This document shows positions 20,360-31,263 of a DNA stretch of 64,000 nt, one piece after another; position 1 is the first letter of the stretch, and each line of letters begins with the position of its first letter. Location: assembly GCA_037127315.1 (NCBI GenBank), contig JBBBDQ010000445.1, forward strand, positions 1,285,001 through 1,349,000. Reading direction: 5' to 3'. Position numbers and translations under genes: made by a program. The notes beneath the pieces are model-generated. The model searched no databases. It saw only the letters and a list, made by a program, of their open reading frames with translations, and was not told the origin of the DNA. This DNA is from Ascarosepion bandense (lineage: Eukaryota > Mollusca > Cephalopoda > Sepiida > Sepiidae).

Positions 20360-21078
20360 ATTCTCTCTGCGAGCTACCCCCTACCAGACCAAGTGGCTAT
20401 AACCCACAATGGTGAAGCTGTAGAAAATGTCGAAAGCTTCAAATATCTTGGGGTCAATTTTACAGCCACCAGTCAATCGAAAGATAAAATTACCACCTGT
20501 ATCAATCTGGCTAGAGCTGTTTTTGTCTGTCTTCAAAAACGTCTTTGGTCTTGCCGAGAGATAAGACGATCCACGAAGTTGCGAATCTACAAGGCCATGG
20601 TCAGAATGATTCTTCTCTATGGATGTGAGACCTGGCCACTGCACAGAGAGGATCTTCATAAACTTGAGGTCTTCGATCACTACTGCCTTTGTCGTATCCT
20701 GCGTGTTCACCTCTCCAGCCGGATCCTCAACTCGACCATCCGCGCTAAATGCAACATCCTTGGGCTGGAAGAAACTCTGCTCAAAAGGAGACTCTGGTGA
20801 TTCGGTGATGAACTCATCTGTAAACAGGTGGTGCTCAATGCACCCACTGGTTGGAGGAAGCGCTGAGGTGGTCAACTTAAGATGTGGTTCGCTACTGTCA
20901 AAGTAGACATGGAGTTCATGTCCAGTCCTCACGTTTTTGGTGTCCAACGCTGGAACTGCAAATGGCTAGATCATGCCGCTGATTCTGCTACTGATCAACA
21001 AGGGTGAATGGCCTCGACGCATGATGCGGTTAACTCTATTGGAGCCGGCTCAACCCACTTCGGGTGAATGCCGTTACA
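20360..21078 (+). pseudogene. RTE-3 reverse transcriptase C-terminus ('craniofacial development protein 2-like' type)
   Basis: A 135-residue frame reads 'VESFKYLGVNFTATSQSKD', 'LWSCREIRRSTKLRIYKAM', 'LLYGCETWPL' and 'FDHYCLCRILRV', the segment downstream of the RT palm in RTE-like proteins. After a TGA near 20800 the same protein goes on ('CKQVVLNAPTGWRKR', 'MWFATVKVDMEF', 'SSPHVFGVQRWNCKWL') with further stops, and ends in the family's glycine/serine-rich tail. Without RT core or endonuclease it is a 5'-truncated dead copy, but it is the best-preserved RT frame in the window. Confidence 0.85.
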
Positions 21079-21600
21079 AGTAAGCTAATTTCAGTCCAGA
21101 TATAGCACATATCACTTGCAAGCCTATTGTGTCATTTTTGAAAAATACAACAAAAATACAAGGGTTAGATTTTTTTTTTTTGCTAGCTAGTGGTTGTTCT
21201 GAACACACATCATTTTAACTTGCATTTGACCATCTTTGAAACATGCATGCAACTCGCAAACCGAGGTTTGGCACTGAGAACTCTTGCCAAAAACCTGAAA
21301 AAACATTTCAACAGTCTTGGGGACAGGCTTTCTGAACCAGACAGAATTTGATGCATGTTGCACAAATCTGTCAGCCAGTAGAAAGATCATCAAGCTATTC
21401 TAAAACATTACACAACTTAACGGAATAACTGAATATCAATAGATAGTATGAAACCTATTAGTAGACTGACTCAGTAGGCTGGGCACCAATGAGGGTTAGC
21501 AGCATGTGCTTTAAGTGGTGATGAGTTATTTCCCACTCTACTACCCCTTTCCCACAGATAAAACATTGCCAACTTCTCTCAACTCTATCACTCTATTCAA
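21079..21600. other. Unassigned sequence
   Basis: A minus frame of 68 residues (21187-21393) is cysteine-containing but matches no family I recognise, and lacks supporting context. Confidence 0.35.
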
Positions 21601-21611
21601 TAGTAAATGTT

Positions 21612-22085
21612 TAGGCATGATTGACGTGGCCAAAGATGCATTCCAAAAGCTAAGCAGAATATTAAGAGACAGGAAAATTTTGTTGGAAGTGAAGAGAAAA
21701 GTATTGAACTGGTGCATGATATCTGTCTTATAAGGCAATAAATGCTGGATGTTCTTCTCAAAGATGAGACTTGAAGTGACAAAATGTGGTTCTACAGAAG
21801 GATACTATGGACCAAACATATGAGCAAGAAGATTTTGGAGAGAACGGAAATGAAAAAAACTTATCAGGAAGAGACAGCTGAAGTTTCTGGGACACCTAAT
21901 GAGGAAGGGGGGCTTGGAGAATCTTATACTCACAGGGTAGATAGAAGGAAAGAGATGGGAAACAGCATGTGACATACTTGATGGGCTTAAGCAAATACAT
22001 AGCAGAGCAGGTATTAAGTGCTCCAAGAGACGTGGAGGGCAATGATCGTTGACGTCGTGAAATGACATGGCACATAAAAGAAGAT
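21612..22085 (+). pseudogene. RTE-1 C-terminal copy
   Basis: 'VAKDAFQKLSRILRDRKILL', then 'MWFYRRILWTKHMSKKILER', then in another frame the 'FLGHLMRKGGLENLILTG' equivalent, followed by the family 3' UTR. At least two frameshifts and a deletion in the YGSECW region. Confidence 0.8.
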
Positions 22086-22800
22086 ACTTCTTAGTTCCAC
22101 TGATTTACATGATAGGGAGCATGTTGGCATGGGTTAATAGGAAATCAAGTTTGGTTGACCATTACTACCAATCAACCTAGACCAATCTTTTTTATCCCAT
22201 TCCCCCTTTTCCAGTGACTTATTCACTTGTGGGCCCCTACAATGAAATAAGTTAAACCAGCAAAAATAAAAGATTTTTCTGTAAAAAATATATATTCATG
22301 TAAAATGCCTTGCGTTATTATGCTGATTAAGCTTTAAATTTACTCATATAAAAATCAAAAAACATTTCATTCAGCCCTCCTTTATTTAAGTAAAACAAAT
22401 AGTAAAAATGTTATGTTAACGTTGTTATAGTTGTAGGTATTGTAGACAAAAACTATCTTTATAAACTGGCTTTATTTTTGAGCTTACGAGCTTACGAGCA
22501 AATGTATGAATAATAAAAAATCATAAAACTTGTATAAATGTTGATGACGTTGAGATTTGCACTGCCAATGGCAAGAAGCATCTTACAAGTAGAAGAAAGC
22601 ATGAGCATACGCCAGTACGAATTAGGATCTTTTGGACCCTTTGAAAATCTTTCATGGACCCCCTAGGTTGAAAACCAAGGACCTAGACCTATGAGCAGGA
22701 TCTATGCAGTCTTTGGTTTCCACTCTTGGTAGAATCCAAAAGTGTCTTCACATCCTTATGGGTGAGAAATTATTTTCCATCCTACAAACTCATTCCCACA
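22086..22800. other. Unassigned sequence
   Basis: No repeat or gene that I can support, apart from a tiny duplication (gagcttacgagcttacgag, about 22480-22498). Confidence 0.4.
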
Positions 22801-22839
22801 GATGAAACTAACTCTACTGCTATTTTTCATGGAAAGTGT

Positions 22840-23150
22840 TTGGATAAACTGCACTTCTTAGTTCCATCAGTTCTAACCTTCATGACTAAAACCCACCATA
22901 ACATGCACATTGTAGCAAATGTATTTCTTTGCTGAGATTTAAGTTCCACTCAAACATCTGCTTCCCACCATCTGCTTCTGCTTTGTAGGACCAACTCCCA
23001 AGAGGATGCTTTCCTGATAACTACAATCTTAACCTGTTCAATTGTAGGTTTAAGTGTTAACTTCCACGCATATCCACATGAGCTGTGCCTCTTATTCTGT
23101 AACCTCTATTTTGAGTGTCTCTCAGGCCTTGTACAACAGACTGCACAATT
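22840..23150 (+). pseudogene. LINE-B C-terminal fragment
   Basis: Holds 'LVPSVLTFMTKTHHNMHI' and a nucleotide match to 790-1135 through 'ccaactcccaagag', 'acctgttcaa' and 'ctcaggccttgtacaa'. Stops in every frame. Confidence 0.55.
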
Positions 23151-23377
23151 TAGCCTGAAAAATGATGAAAAGTGAATCCAGGGAACTACTTTAATGACTG
23201 AATTGCTATGAATTGATATAAGCATAATTGTTTTGTTGAAAATAATGGTAACTTTTGCATTAGCATAATACGAGAGGATAGACAGATTAGATGCAAGATG
23301 ATCCAAGTCTGAGAAAGCCAAGGAAAATATTTTGATGACTGAGTAATTATGTCATGAATTAAAAAGAAAATATGTTT

Positions 23378-23590
23378 GTGGAATCTGCCTGTAGTGCAGG
23401 AGTTAGTGACATGAAAAGTAGAATCAACATGGTGAGTTCAAATCCCAGTCAAATTCATTATATTCCATTCCCCACAAATACTCTTGGGATAAATTTTAAT
23501 TTATCTTCTCCCCTTCCATCTATGAATTAAATAGTAGGGCAAACTGGACTCTGTAGCTTTGGTTGGCAACCAGTTCAAAAGAAGGGTATT
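23378..23590 (+). mobile_element. SINE-A, very diverged
   Basis: 'gagttcaaatcccagtcaaa', 'aaatactcttgggataa', 'tatgaattaaatagtaggg' and 'ggttggcaaccagtt' follow the family order with many changes; the A box is poor. Confidence 0.6.
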
Positions 23591-23849
23591 TCTGAATTCT
23601 AAACCATTAAGAAGGCAACAGGAAACTACTCTCCTATCTTTCCCAATAATTGATGGCAATTCACAGATAATAAATGTGATTTGTGAAGAAATTTGAATTC
23701 AAAACTAGTTAGGTATGAGGCTGGCAACTTCACTCTGTAAAAACCGACTTGCTACAGAAATACCAATTGCAACACCTTGCATGGTGAAGTTGTGGCTTTA
23801 TACTCCACAGGTGAGGCTAATGGCATCAAAGAGGGGGAAGAAGAGTTTA

Positions 23850-24035
23850 TTTCTGAGGATACCCTGGATGGAACATTCAAACAATAAGGTTTTGGAGAAG
23901 ATACGCGAGAAGGAAACTGATACTTAACATCAGGAAAAGACAGATGAAGTTTTGGGGACATGTAATGAGGAAGGAGGGCTTGGAGAACCTGATGCTCACA
24001 AGATGGATAGTGGGGAGGAGAGAAGTGAAAGCAAC
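23850..24035 (+). pseudogene. RTE-1 C-terminal fragment
   Basis: 'RIPWMEHSNNKVLEK' in one frame, then 'ILNIRKRQMKFWGHVMRKE' and 'GLENLML' in another. It abuts the 3' end of a minus-strand LINE-A. Confidence 0.75.
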
Positions 24036-24039
24036 ACAT

Positions 24040-24465
24040 TTTTTTTATCGTAACACCACTGATGTACAGGGAGCTACATAAGAGTAAAAATAAATAGATA
24101 TGAGGAGAGTAAAGAGAAAGACGAATGAGTTAGAAAGGAGTAAGAGAAGAATGGGAATACAGGTGTGATGACAATTGCAAAGGTGGAGAGAAAGGAAAAT
24201 ATATACAAGGTGATGTAGAAAGAACTGGAGTCAAGAGGTTAAGAGATGAGTATTGGCATTGCATTTAAATTTCTGGAGGTTGTAGCCGTCAGGAAAGCAA
24301 GAATATGGATGCGAGTTCCACAGGCGGAAAGTGTGAGAAAAGAAGCTGTAGGAGTAAAATTGTTGTCTGCATTTGGTTGATCTAACTGTGAATGGGTGGG
24401 ACCCAGTTGCCAATCTGGTTGCACAAGTAAACACCTGTTGCAGAGGCACCAATGATTTAAGTTTG
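24040..24465 (-). pseudogene. LINE-A C-terminus and 3' UTR
   Basis: The minus frame of 73 residues reads 'ATRLATGSHPFTVRSTKC', 'FRLWNSHPYSCFPDGYNLQK' and 'FKCNANTHLL'. The family 3' UTR follows to 'acatcagtggtgttacga'. Confidence 0.8.
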
Positions 24466-24469
24466 TTGG

Positions 24470-24690
24470 AGCATGATAATATTCTTGGGAAAGGTATAAA
24501 TCTATCTCTTTTTCACCAAGCTATGGGCAAATAGTAGGACAGACTGGGTTCTATAGCTGTGGTTGCACGAGTAAACATCTGTCTTGCTCACGGTGATACG
24601 ATTAAAAAAAAGTGAATGTAATGAATCTGACTGGAATTTGAACCCGGCTCTCTGATTTGACAATCCGAGCCACTATCCATGCCTCCCTTT
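24470..24690. mobile_element. SINE-A remnants, one plus piece and one minus piece
   Basis: Plus body (ttcttgggaaaggtataaat to cagactgggttctatagc) at about 24480-24570, then a short LINE-A scrap, then a minus head (ctggaatttgaacccggctc) at about 24612-24690. Confidence 0.6.
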
Positions 24691-25154
24691 TAATGCTTAA
24701 TGTAAAAGTTGCAGGTAATGAAAGCTAATTTTTTTTTTCCGAGTATTGCATATTTTTGTCAATAGAGAAACAGACTGAAACATATACGACGGACTTGTTT
24801 CATACTTTTTTCTTAACTCCACCCACTCGTCTATCCATTACATCCACCCCCAGGAGTAGGTATAGTTTTTCATTTGATCCAAGCAAACAGCCTTTATTTG
24901 CTTGTGGTCTCAGACTGTAAAAGAATTCTAATTATGCAAGTTTAAAAGGATTTGTTAACAAAAATCAGTGAAGGGTGGGAAGAATGTCATTCAAGAGGGA
25001 TAAGGTCAAAGGTCAGAGAACAAACGTGAAAAAGAACAAAGGCATATTCATTTGTCCTGTCCCAAATTTATGTTTTGTGCCCAATATGAGGGGTTAAACA
25101 AATTTAAAAAAATGTGTGAGGTCACTTGTTAGATAGTGCCATATTGCAAAACCT
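24691..25154. other. Unassigned sequence
   Basis: No family or gene recognised. Confidence 0.4.
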
Positions 25155-25630
25155 TTGCAGACCTTCTCATTGACATGATGTGGCTTCCTTCAGTCTTTTC
25201 TACAAGTATTTTAATGGTAACTGCTCTGACAAGTTATTTCCCTGCTCTGGTACCATAACCACGTGTTTACACATGCTACTAGTTAAATGTAACCACCTCT
25301 TCTACTCTAATAGTTTCTTTTCTCACACTTCCTGTTTACGGAATTCACTTCCATCTGCTTGTTTTCCTGACAGCTACAATCTCCAAAAGATTAAACACAA
25401 CATCAATTGCCATCTTTTATCTACTTGATTCCCATCCATCTCTTATCTTTTCTTCAACATCCCAGTAGCTACAATCTCCTAAAGTTTAAATGCAACGTCA
25501 ATTGTCATCTTTTATCTACTTGATTCCCATTCCTCTTATCTTTTCTTCAACATCCCCTCTACCTTCTTTTTTCTGTCACTGTAGCCCCCTGGGTGCTAGT
25601 GACATTTCTGCCTTGCTTGGGGTGAAATTA
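25155..25630 (+). pseudogene. LINE-A C-terminus and 3' UTR
   Basis: 'MASFSLFYKYFNGNCSDKL' then, after a deletion, 'FFSHTSCLRNSLPSACFPDS' and 'YNLQKIKHNINCHLL'. Part of the 3' UTR (ctacaatctccaaaag ... cttttatctacttgattccc) is duplicated in tandem around 25370-25560. Confidence 0.8.
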
Positions 25631-25648
25631 TATATATATATATATATG
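25629..25648. repeat. (TA)n at LINE-A 3' end
   Basis: Short ta run directly after 'ggggtgaaat'. Confidence 0.9.
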
Positions 25649-25794
25649 TATCAGTTCACTCCAAGCAATGCGGTAATGCCACTAAAACTCAAGTGGCTAC
25701 TTGAAATGAAAAAGGAAAAAACTTTGGAAGGAATCGGAAACCCAATAATAGAAAAGACTTCAGATTTTAAGCAGAGATATTAGAAATATCACTG

Positions 25795-26157
25795 GTGCCC
25801 CCTAGGTGTGAATTTGCACAAGATACTAGATTGGCAACTAGGTCCCACCCCTTTTCAGTGAAACCGATGAAATGTAACCGCAATTTCTACTCCAACAGCT
25901 TCTTTTCACGCACTTCCCGCCTTTGGAATTCCCTTCCACATGAGTGCTTCCCTGACGGCTACAACCTCCAGGAGTTTAAATGTAAGGTCAATAGACACCT
26001 CCTAATCCACTAACTTGCACCCATTCCCTCCAACACTCTCCCTACGTACCTCCTAACTCATCTATCACCATCCCTATGACATTTCCTATACCCAATCACT
26101 CTATGTAGCCCCATGTGCTATAGTGGCAGTGGACTGCCTTGCTTGGGGTGATATAAT

Positions 26158-26160
<3 letters not shown>
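25795..26160 (+). pseudogene. LINE-A C-terminus and 3' UTR
   Basis: An intact 72-residue frame: 'TRLATRSHPFSVKPMKCN', 'FFSRTSRLWNSLPHECFPDG' and 'YNLQEFKCKVNRHLLIH' with a natural stop, which gives the family's C-terminus. The 3' UTR ends 'ggggtgatataat' into (TA)n. The lack of stops over this short part suggests a relatively young copy. Confidence 0.8.

Positions 26161-26198
<38 letters not shown>
26160..26198. repeat. (TA)n at LINE-A 3' end
   Basis: Uninterrupted ta run following the tail of the LINE-A copy. Confidence 0.95.
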
Positions 26199-26200
<2 letters not shown>

Positions 26201-26205
26201 GACGT

Positions 26206-26935
26206 AGACTTTAAAGAAAACCGGAAACCCAGTCCTAAACAGAGAATAATGGATAAAATTCTACTCCTTTTTGTTAAAAAAAAAAACAAAAACAAAAAAG
26301 ACATGTGGTCAAGGAACAAGGACAAAAAAGCTTGTAAGAGCAGCTGCCATGAACATATTTGTAAAAAAAGACAGAGGGAAGCCACATCACGTCGGTGAGA
26401 AAGAGACTGAAGTCAAGCTGCCAAGTCAGGATCTCTTACATCGCAGATCCTTCTTTGGATTTTGTCGAGAACTTCAAGAAGAATAGCAGATACATTGGCA
26501 GTATTCAATGCACAGACTAATGGTAGATTTATAAATGTGCAAAATGGATTCTGATGAGAAAAACTTCTTAGCCTGACACCATGACCCAACCTTTCTAGCA
26601 GTAGCTGTAGTTATTGTTTCAATGTCATTTCGTTTGGGATCATTTGAGGGGCAATGTGTTGCTCTCTAAGAGACGAGCATCGTCTATTCTTATAAGAAGC
26701 AAGAAAGTTTCTCTATGGTGGTTAAATGAAAGCAGCTTTGTTTTAAAAGGCATTCACATTTACAAACCATTTTCTATGACATTCAATCACAGATTGGAGG
26801 TCTTTTTGAATAGCAGCAACTGGGTTTACTTTGATTTCTTATTGAAATGAGATTAAATGTTTAAAGAAACCGGAAACCCAGTCCTAAACATAGAATAAGG
26901 AATAAAATTCTACTCCTTTTTGTTAAAAAAAACAA
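26206..26935 (-). pseudogene. LINE-A RT fragment flanked by a 70-bp direct repeat
   Basis: The minus strand of 26280-26857 matches the plus strand of 29590-30160 almost throughout (RT segment around 'LQSVIE', 'FKTKLLSFN', 'DDARLLESNTLP'). On each side lies a direct repeat of about 70 bp (26206-26275 and 26860-26930; 'ccggaaacccagtcctaaac', 'aaaattctactcctttttgt'). Confidence 0.7.
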
Positions 26936-27249
26936 AACAAAAAAAAAAACAGGAAAAGTGTGAGGCAGATGATAATTGAACCTTTTGTAGGGGGCGAAAA
27001 ATAAAATAAATCATAAAAAATTAAGAGTTTAGACGGAGTAAAACTATCCGAATGTTTTATATTTTCGAGTGCTTTTGGCTAGTCTATTAGGATTTTTTAA
27101 AACTGAACCCATACTTTTACATATGTTTTTACAGTTTTTGCACACTTTATTCCCCTAAAAATTAACCACTTATAAATAAAAATAAAAATGCAATAGGAGC
27201 CGTGCTTAATGAAAATTATATAAAAGAGGTATTACTGCCCAAATACACA

Positions 27250-27250
<1 letters not shown>
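26936..27250. other. Unassigned AT-rich sequence
   Basis: Nothing recognised; ends in a (TA)n run (27254-27290). Confidence 0.4.

Positions 27251-27253
<3 letters not shown>

Positions 27254-27290
<37 letters not shown>
27254..27290. repeat. (TA)n microsatellite
   Basis: Uninterrupted ta run. Confidence 0.95.
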
Positions 27291-27292
<2 letters not shown>

Positions 27293-27424
27293 CAGATATA
27301 ATCTGAGTAGAGGAACAGTATGATTTTAAAAATACAAGAGAAAAACTATATATATTTTTTTGCCTTTTTTTTCATCAATGAATAAAACATGTCAGTTAAA
27401 ACAAAATACAGTTTTCCTTTTCTC

Positions 27425-27545
27425 TCTTTAAAGATAGCTACAATCTCCAAAAGTTTGAAAAAGTTTGAATAGCCCACTGTGCACCAGTGGTATTTCTGCC
27501 TTGTTTGGGGTGAAATGATTATTAAAAATAATAAAATAAAAAAAA
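27425..27545 (+). mobile_element. LINE-A 3' UTR fragment
   Basis: 'gctacaatctccaaaagttt' then 'gtgcaccagtggtatttctg' and 'ggggtgaaatgatt'; most of the UTR between is deleted. Confidence 0.65.
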
Positions 27546-28010
27546 GAAACATGTTTTATTGTACTATTCATTAGATCGATACATTGGCTGCTTATTATTT
27601 TTTTGTGAGTTATCAATATTTAAATTATTTACATGCAGACTATTGCACTTGTCTTTATTGTTGTTACCCTGTTTCAGTTGTGTTCTGCTGGCTTCATCAG
27701 GTGTATATTGATCCAAGTCACTTACAGGGAATTTCAAACTGAACCCTTTTTTTCTTAGATTGTTCTCATATCTAGGGATATCTCATTTAGTTCTTAATTT
27801 TAGGACAGCTCATTTATTGCACATCATCTTTCTACTGAGCGATTGACCTCACAATTACTATATCAACAAATTAACAGACCAACACTTTAATACATTAAGC
27901 TATTGTCCCCTGGGAAGAAATTGGAGCTTTGTACCTAACCTGCCTGCTAATGGTTATGCTTGACTGCACTCATGGAATTGATAATAACAAGATAGATAAG
28001 GACAATAGTC
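27546..28010. other. Unassigned sequence
   Basis: A stretch near 27640-27760 ('cttcatcaggtgtatattga', 'aaactgaaccctttttt') resembles the 33530-33720 region and may belong to an old retroelement 3' region. Confidence 0.4.
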
Positions 28011-28480
28011 GATGGATCTTCTTCTATGTGCAATGTCCCTTCAGGTGGTAGGTAATCATAGCTTTCCACATCACTTGTCACTCTTAATACCCTTTCTCCT
28101 ATTATCCCACTCTATCCCTGCTTCACTCAGACAGGCAGTATGGCTTCTGCTTCTCGCATTCCACAGATGACATGCTAATGACCATCACAGAGTACATGTT
28201 CCAGGCTCTTGAGGAGTCTGGCTGTTGCTGTTGCCCTGGACAACTTCAAGGCTTTTGACAGGGTTAGGGTTAGGTAAACTTCTTGTCTTCAATCTGCCCT
28301 GTGAGTATCAGATTTTCCAAGCCTTTTTTCCTCATTACATTCTCCAGAAATTTCAACTGTCTTTTCCTGATGTTAAGTATATGTTTACTTTTTGTTTCCA
28401 TTTTCTCCAAAACCTCATATGTTTAGTCTATTGTATCCTCAGCATCTTTCTGTAAAACCCACATTTCTGTTGACTCAAAT
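28010..28480 (-). pseudogene. RTE-1 C-terminus, interrupted
   Basis: The minus strand gives the family 3' UTR and 'CRRLNISG..EGLENLIL'-type text in pieces (nucleotides 'gtgagtatcagattttccaa', 'ctgtcttttcctgatgttaa'). It is broken by a different RT fragment at 28128-28275. Confidence 0.7.
28128..28275 (+). pseudogene. RT palm fragment (motif A) of another non-LTR element
   Basis: The plus strand reads 'RQYGFCFSHSTDDMLMTI' and, one frame later, 'AVALDNFKAFDRV', i.e. the QYGF...ST block and the LDxxKAFDxV motif A of Jockey/I-type RTs with its aspartates. It lies inside the RTE-1 copy in opposite orientation and is the only RT catalytic-core motif of this type in the window. Confidence 0.65.
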
Positions 28481-28639
28481 CACTTCTTCATCTGAGGTGA
28501 TACACTGGCATTATGGATCTAAATCCATCTCTTACCCACTCCTATCAGAGAAACCCCTCCTTGATTGACTTCAGGGGTGTAGCTGTACTCACCACATTTG
28601 GTCAGTTGTCAGTTGGTGGGTTCATTTAACCCATTTGGC

Positions 28640-28783
28640 ATAGATGGTTTTAAATATAAAGTTGTTCTTCTTCTAGAGAGGGCTGCCACTCAAGTCTATA
28701 GGACCCAGGGTATCCTGGTCTAGCTTGGAGAAGAGATGGGTTAATACCTTCCCAAGAATATTTGCACGTAAGTGAATATGACA
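28640..28783 (-). mobile_element. SINE-A body fragment, minus
   Basis: 'gagatgggttaataccttcc', 'gaatatttgcacgtaagtga'; the head is lost at the junction with the next SINE. Confidence 0.65.
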
Positions 28784-28786
28784 AAG

Positions 28787-28985
28787 GAGGTGCTTTGTGG
28801 TGTAGTGAATATCTGCTCAGAATGAGAAATTGGAGAGCTGAGTTCAAATTCCAGTTGAGTTTGTTGCATTCACTTACACACCTTGGGAAAGGTATTAATC
28901 CATCTTTTCTCTCTCTAGCTATGGGTTACAATAGCAGAATAGATTGGGTTCTAATGTCTTGGTTGGCAACCAGTCTACCTTGCCC
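28787..28985 (+). mobile_element. SINE-A, plus, head-to-head with the previous copy
   Basis: Head (tttgtggtgtagtgaatatc; gagttcaaattccagttg) and body to 'ggttggcaaccagtctacc'; the 3' end is missing. Confidence 0.8.
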
Positions 28986-29154
28986 AGGGGATAAAGGTGT
29001 TTGCATTGGATCAACACTCCTACCTCTCAAAAAGAGAAATTACAGAAGCATCAATGACCCATGCTCCACTGGGTATGATGAGGTTTAGGAATATGATAAA
29101 GTCAACTGGAATTTGAATTCTGCAATTCACAATCTGACCTGTTATTCTTTACTA

Positions 29155-29550
29155 CAATTTACCCCAATAATGGAATTCTACAATGGACATTGCAATCAGA
29201 AATAATTTATTTCAAAATATTACTCTAGATTAAATTTAAAAACTGAAATAAATTTTTAAATTCATAATTCAAAGTGCTTAATGTTCAGTAATATATGAAA
29301 AAGAGATTATGAATTTCAAACCTTTTTTAAAATTTAAATTATGTTGTATAAGCGCATTTTGTTGGCTGGGGTGGAAGACAGTGAATTTACATAGCAAACT
29401 GGACCTTCCCCAACATTAACTTTTGTAAAATTTAATATAGATTTTTTTTTTTATTCATGATCTAGAGTGCTTAATTTATAGTGACATGAAAAAATTAAAC
29501 AATTATTTCTGGTTGCAAGAACATTGTACTACTCCATCAATTTTTTTTTT
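29155..29550. mobile_element. TIR element T, copy 2
   Basis: Left 'ttgcaatcagaaataattta ... caaagtgctta' mirrors right 'agagtgcttaatttatagtg ... aattatttctggttgcaag'. About 390 bp, with no coding. Copy 1 at 9786-10866 is longer. Confidence 0.5.
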
Positions 29551-29584
29551 AAATATTTGATTATTTAAAAAGTAGAATGCAGAT

Positions 29585-30460
29585 GACACTAACATTTAAT
29601 CCCATTTCAATGAGAAATCAAAGTAAACCCAGTTGCTGCTATTCAAAAAGACCTTCAATCTGTGATTGAATGTCATAGAAAAGGGTTTGTAAATGTGAAT
29701 GCCTTTAAAACAAAGCTGCTCTCATTTAACCACCATAGAGAAACTTTCTTGCCTCCCATAAGAATAGACGATGCTCGTCTCTTAGAGAGCAACACATTGC
29801 CCCTCAAATGATCCCAAACGAAATGACATTGAATCAATAACTACAGCTAAGGTTGGGTCATGGTGTCAGGCTAAGAAGTTTTTCTCATCAGAATCCATTT
29901 TGCACATTTATAAATCTACCATTAGTCTGTGCATTGAATACTGCCAATGTATCTGCTATTCTTTTTGAAGTTCTCAACAAAATCCAAAGAAGGTTCTGTG
30001 ATGTAAGAGATCCTGACTTGGCAGCTTGACTTCAGTCTCTTTCTCACCGACGTAATGTGGCTTCCCTCTGTCTTTTTTTACAAATATTTTCATGGCAGCT
30101 GCTCTTACAAGCTATTTTGTCCTTGTTCCTTGACCACATGTTTTTACACATGCTACAAGATTAATGTCTAGGTCCAACCCTTTTACTGTCAAAATAGTTA
30201 AATAGTAACATTCTCTTCTACTCTAATAGTTTCTTTTCTTGCACTTCCCATTTGTGGAACTCACTTCATTTTCTTGCTTCCCTGATAGCTACAATGTCCA
30301 AAATTTTAAATGCAACATGAATTGCCATCTCCTGTCTACTTGATTCCAATCCATCTCTTATCTTTCATTGACATCTCCTTACCTTGTTTTTCTCACACAC
30401 TCTAACCCCTGGCACACCAGTGGTGATCCTGCCTTGCTTGGGATGAAAGGATTATATAAA
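29585..30460 (+). pseudogene. LINE-A, longest 5' extent: RT segment to 3' UTR
   Basis: From 'LQSVIECHRKGFVNVNAFKT', 'KLLSFN' and 'DDARLLESNTLP' through 'KSTISLCIEYCQCIC'-type text to 'MWLPSVFFYKYFHG' and the 3' UTR end 'ttgggatgaaaggatt'. Stops and frameshifts throughout. Its first 560 bp are matched in inverted orientation at 26280-26857. Confidence 0.75.
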
Positions 30461-30654
30461 AAAAAATTCTTTCTGTGTTATGTTTCTGATGCTATTTTTT
30501 CCTCGTGTTTTGACTTTAATGTAATTTGTGTTTTTGAGAAGCAGTCTTTCCAAGCTCTGACATGCTGCATAGGACTGTGAGCATATTCCTATTTTTAAAA
30601 AAATTTCTATACTCCATTTCCACTATTAAATAATGCAAGGTTGATGGTAGGAGA

Positions 30655-30835
30655 GAAGCATGAAGAAAAAATAACATCGGAAATATAACACCCTTGAGAA
30701 TGGCCAGTTAAGTGGCTGAAAGCACTTGGAAAAATAATAATTACGGAACATTTTTACATTCCTTAACTTCAACAAAAAGGAAAAATGTAAGAATACTGGA
30801 AAAATTAAATAAAAAATAAATAGAATCTTCCTTGT
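30655..30835 (+). repeat. Repeat X, copy 1
   Basis: Shares with 63241-63430 'gaacatttttacattcctta', 'gaatactggaaaaattaaat' and the flank that runs into (TA)n. The 63-kb copy has a 104-aa frame (63268-63582) with 'SLSLAKSKLERILEKLNQKL'. Identity unknown; a retroelement 3' region is likely. Confidence 0.5.
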
Positions 30836-30849
30836 TGGTTGTTTTCAAT

Positions 30850-30854
<5 letters not shown>

Positions 30855-30897
<43 letters not shown>
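30855..30897. repeat. (TA)n microsatellite
   Basis: Uninterrupted ta run after Repeat X. Confidence 0.95.
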
Positions 30898-30899
<2 letters not shown>

Positions 30900-31085
30900 T
30901 CTTGTGGCTTTGGCTGAGATAGAACCCACTACACCCCTCCAGTATTCCCTGTGCATTTGGAACCCTGGCGCAATTTGTAGCGAAATTCATAATCTTGTCA
31001 AGTAGCTGAATACTTGATGCTTTGCCAGGGCTACCAAGGGTGTTTTATTGTGACACCAACACTAGATGTGTTGCCTCCAGGCCCC

Positions 31086-31257
31086 ATCCTGTTATTTAAC
31101 CTATAACTGGAGGGGAGTGATGGATTAATACCTTTCCCAAGGGTACCAGTGCTTAAGTGAATGCAGGGTACTCAACTGGAATTTGAACTCAGCTCACTGA
31201 TTTCACCCTCCAAGCCAACATCCACTGCACCACAATGCACATCCGTCAATACTATAT
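31086..31257 (-). mobile_element. SINE-A, 5' part
   Basis: The minus strand has a head (ttgtggtgcagtggatgttg; gagttcaaattccagttgag) and body to 'taaataacagg'. The 3' end is missing. Confidence 0.8.
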
Positions 31258-31263
31258 ATTTAT

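Noticed and set aside
21187..21393. 68-residue minus frame with several cysteines
   Set aside because: No match to a family I know, no splice or start context, length within chance for this composition.
28255..28276. Telomere-like TTAGGG units
   Set aside because: Only about two units, and they fall within an RT coding piece; no array.
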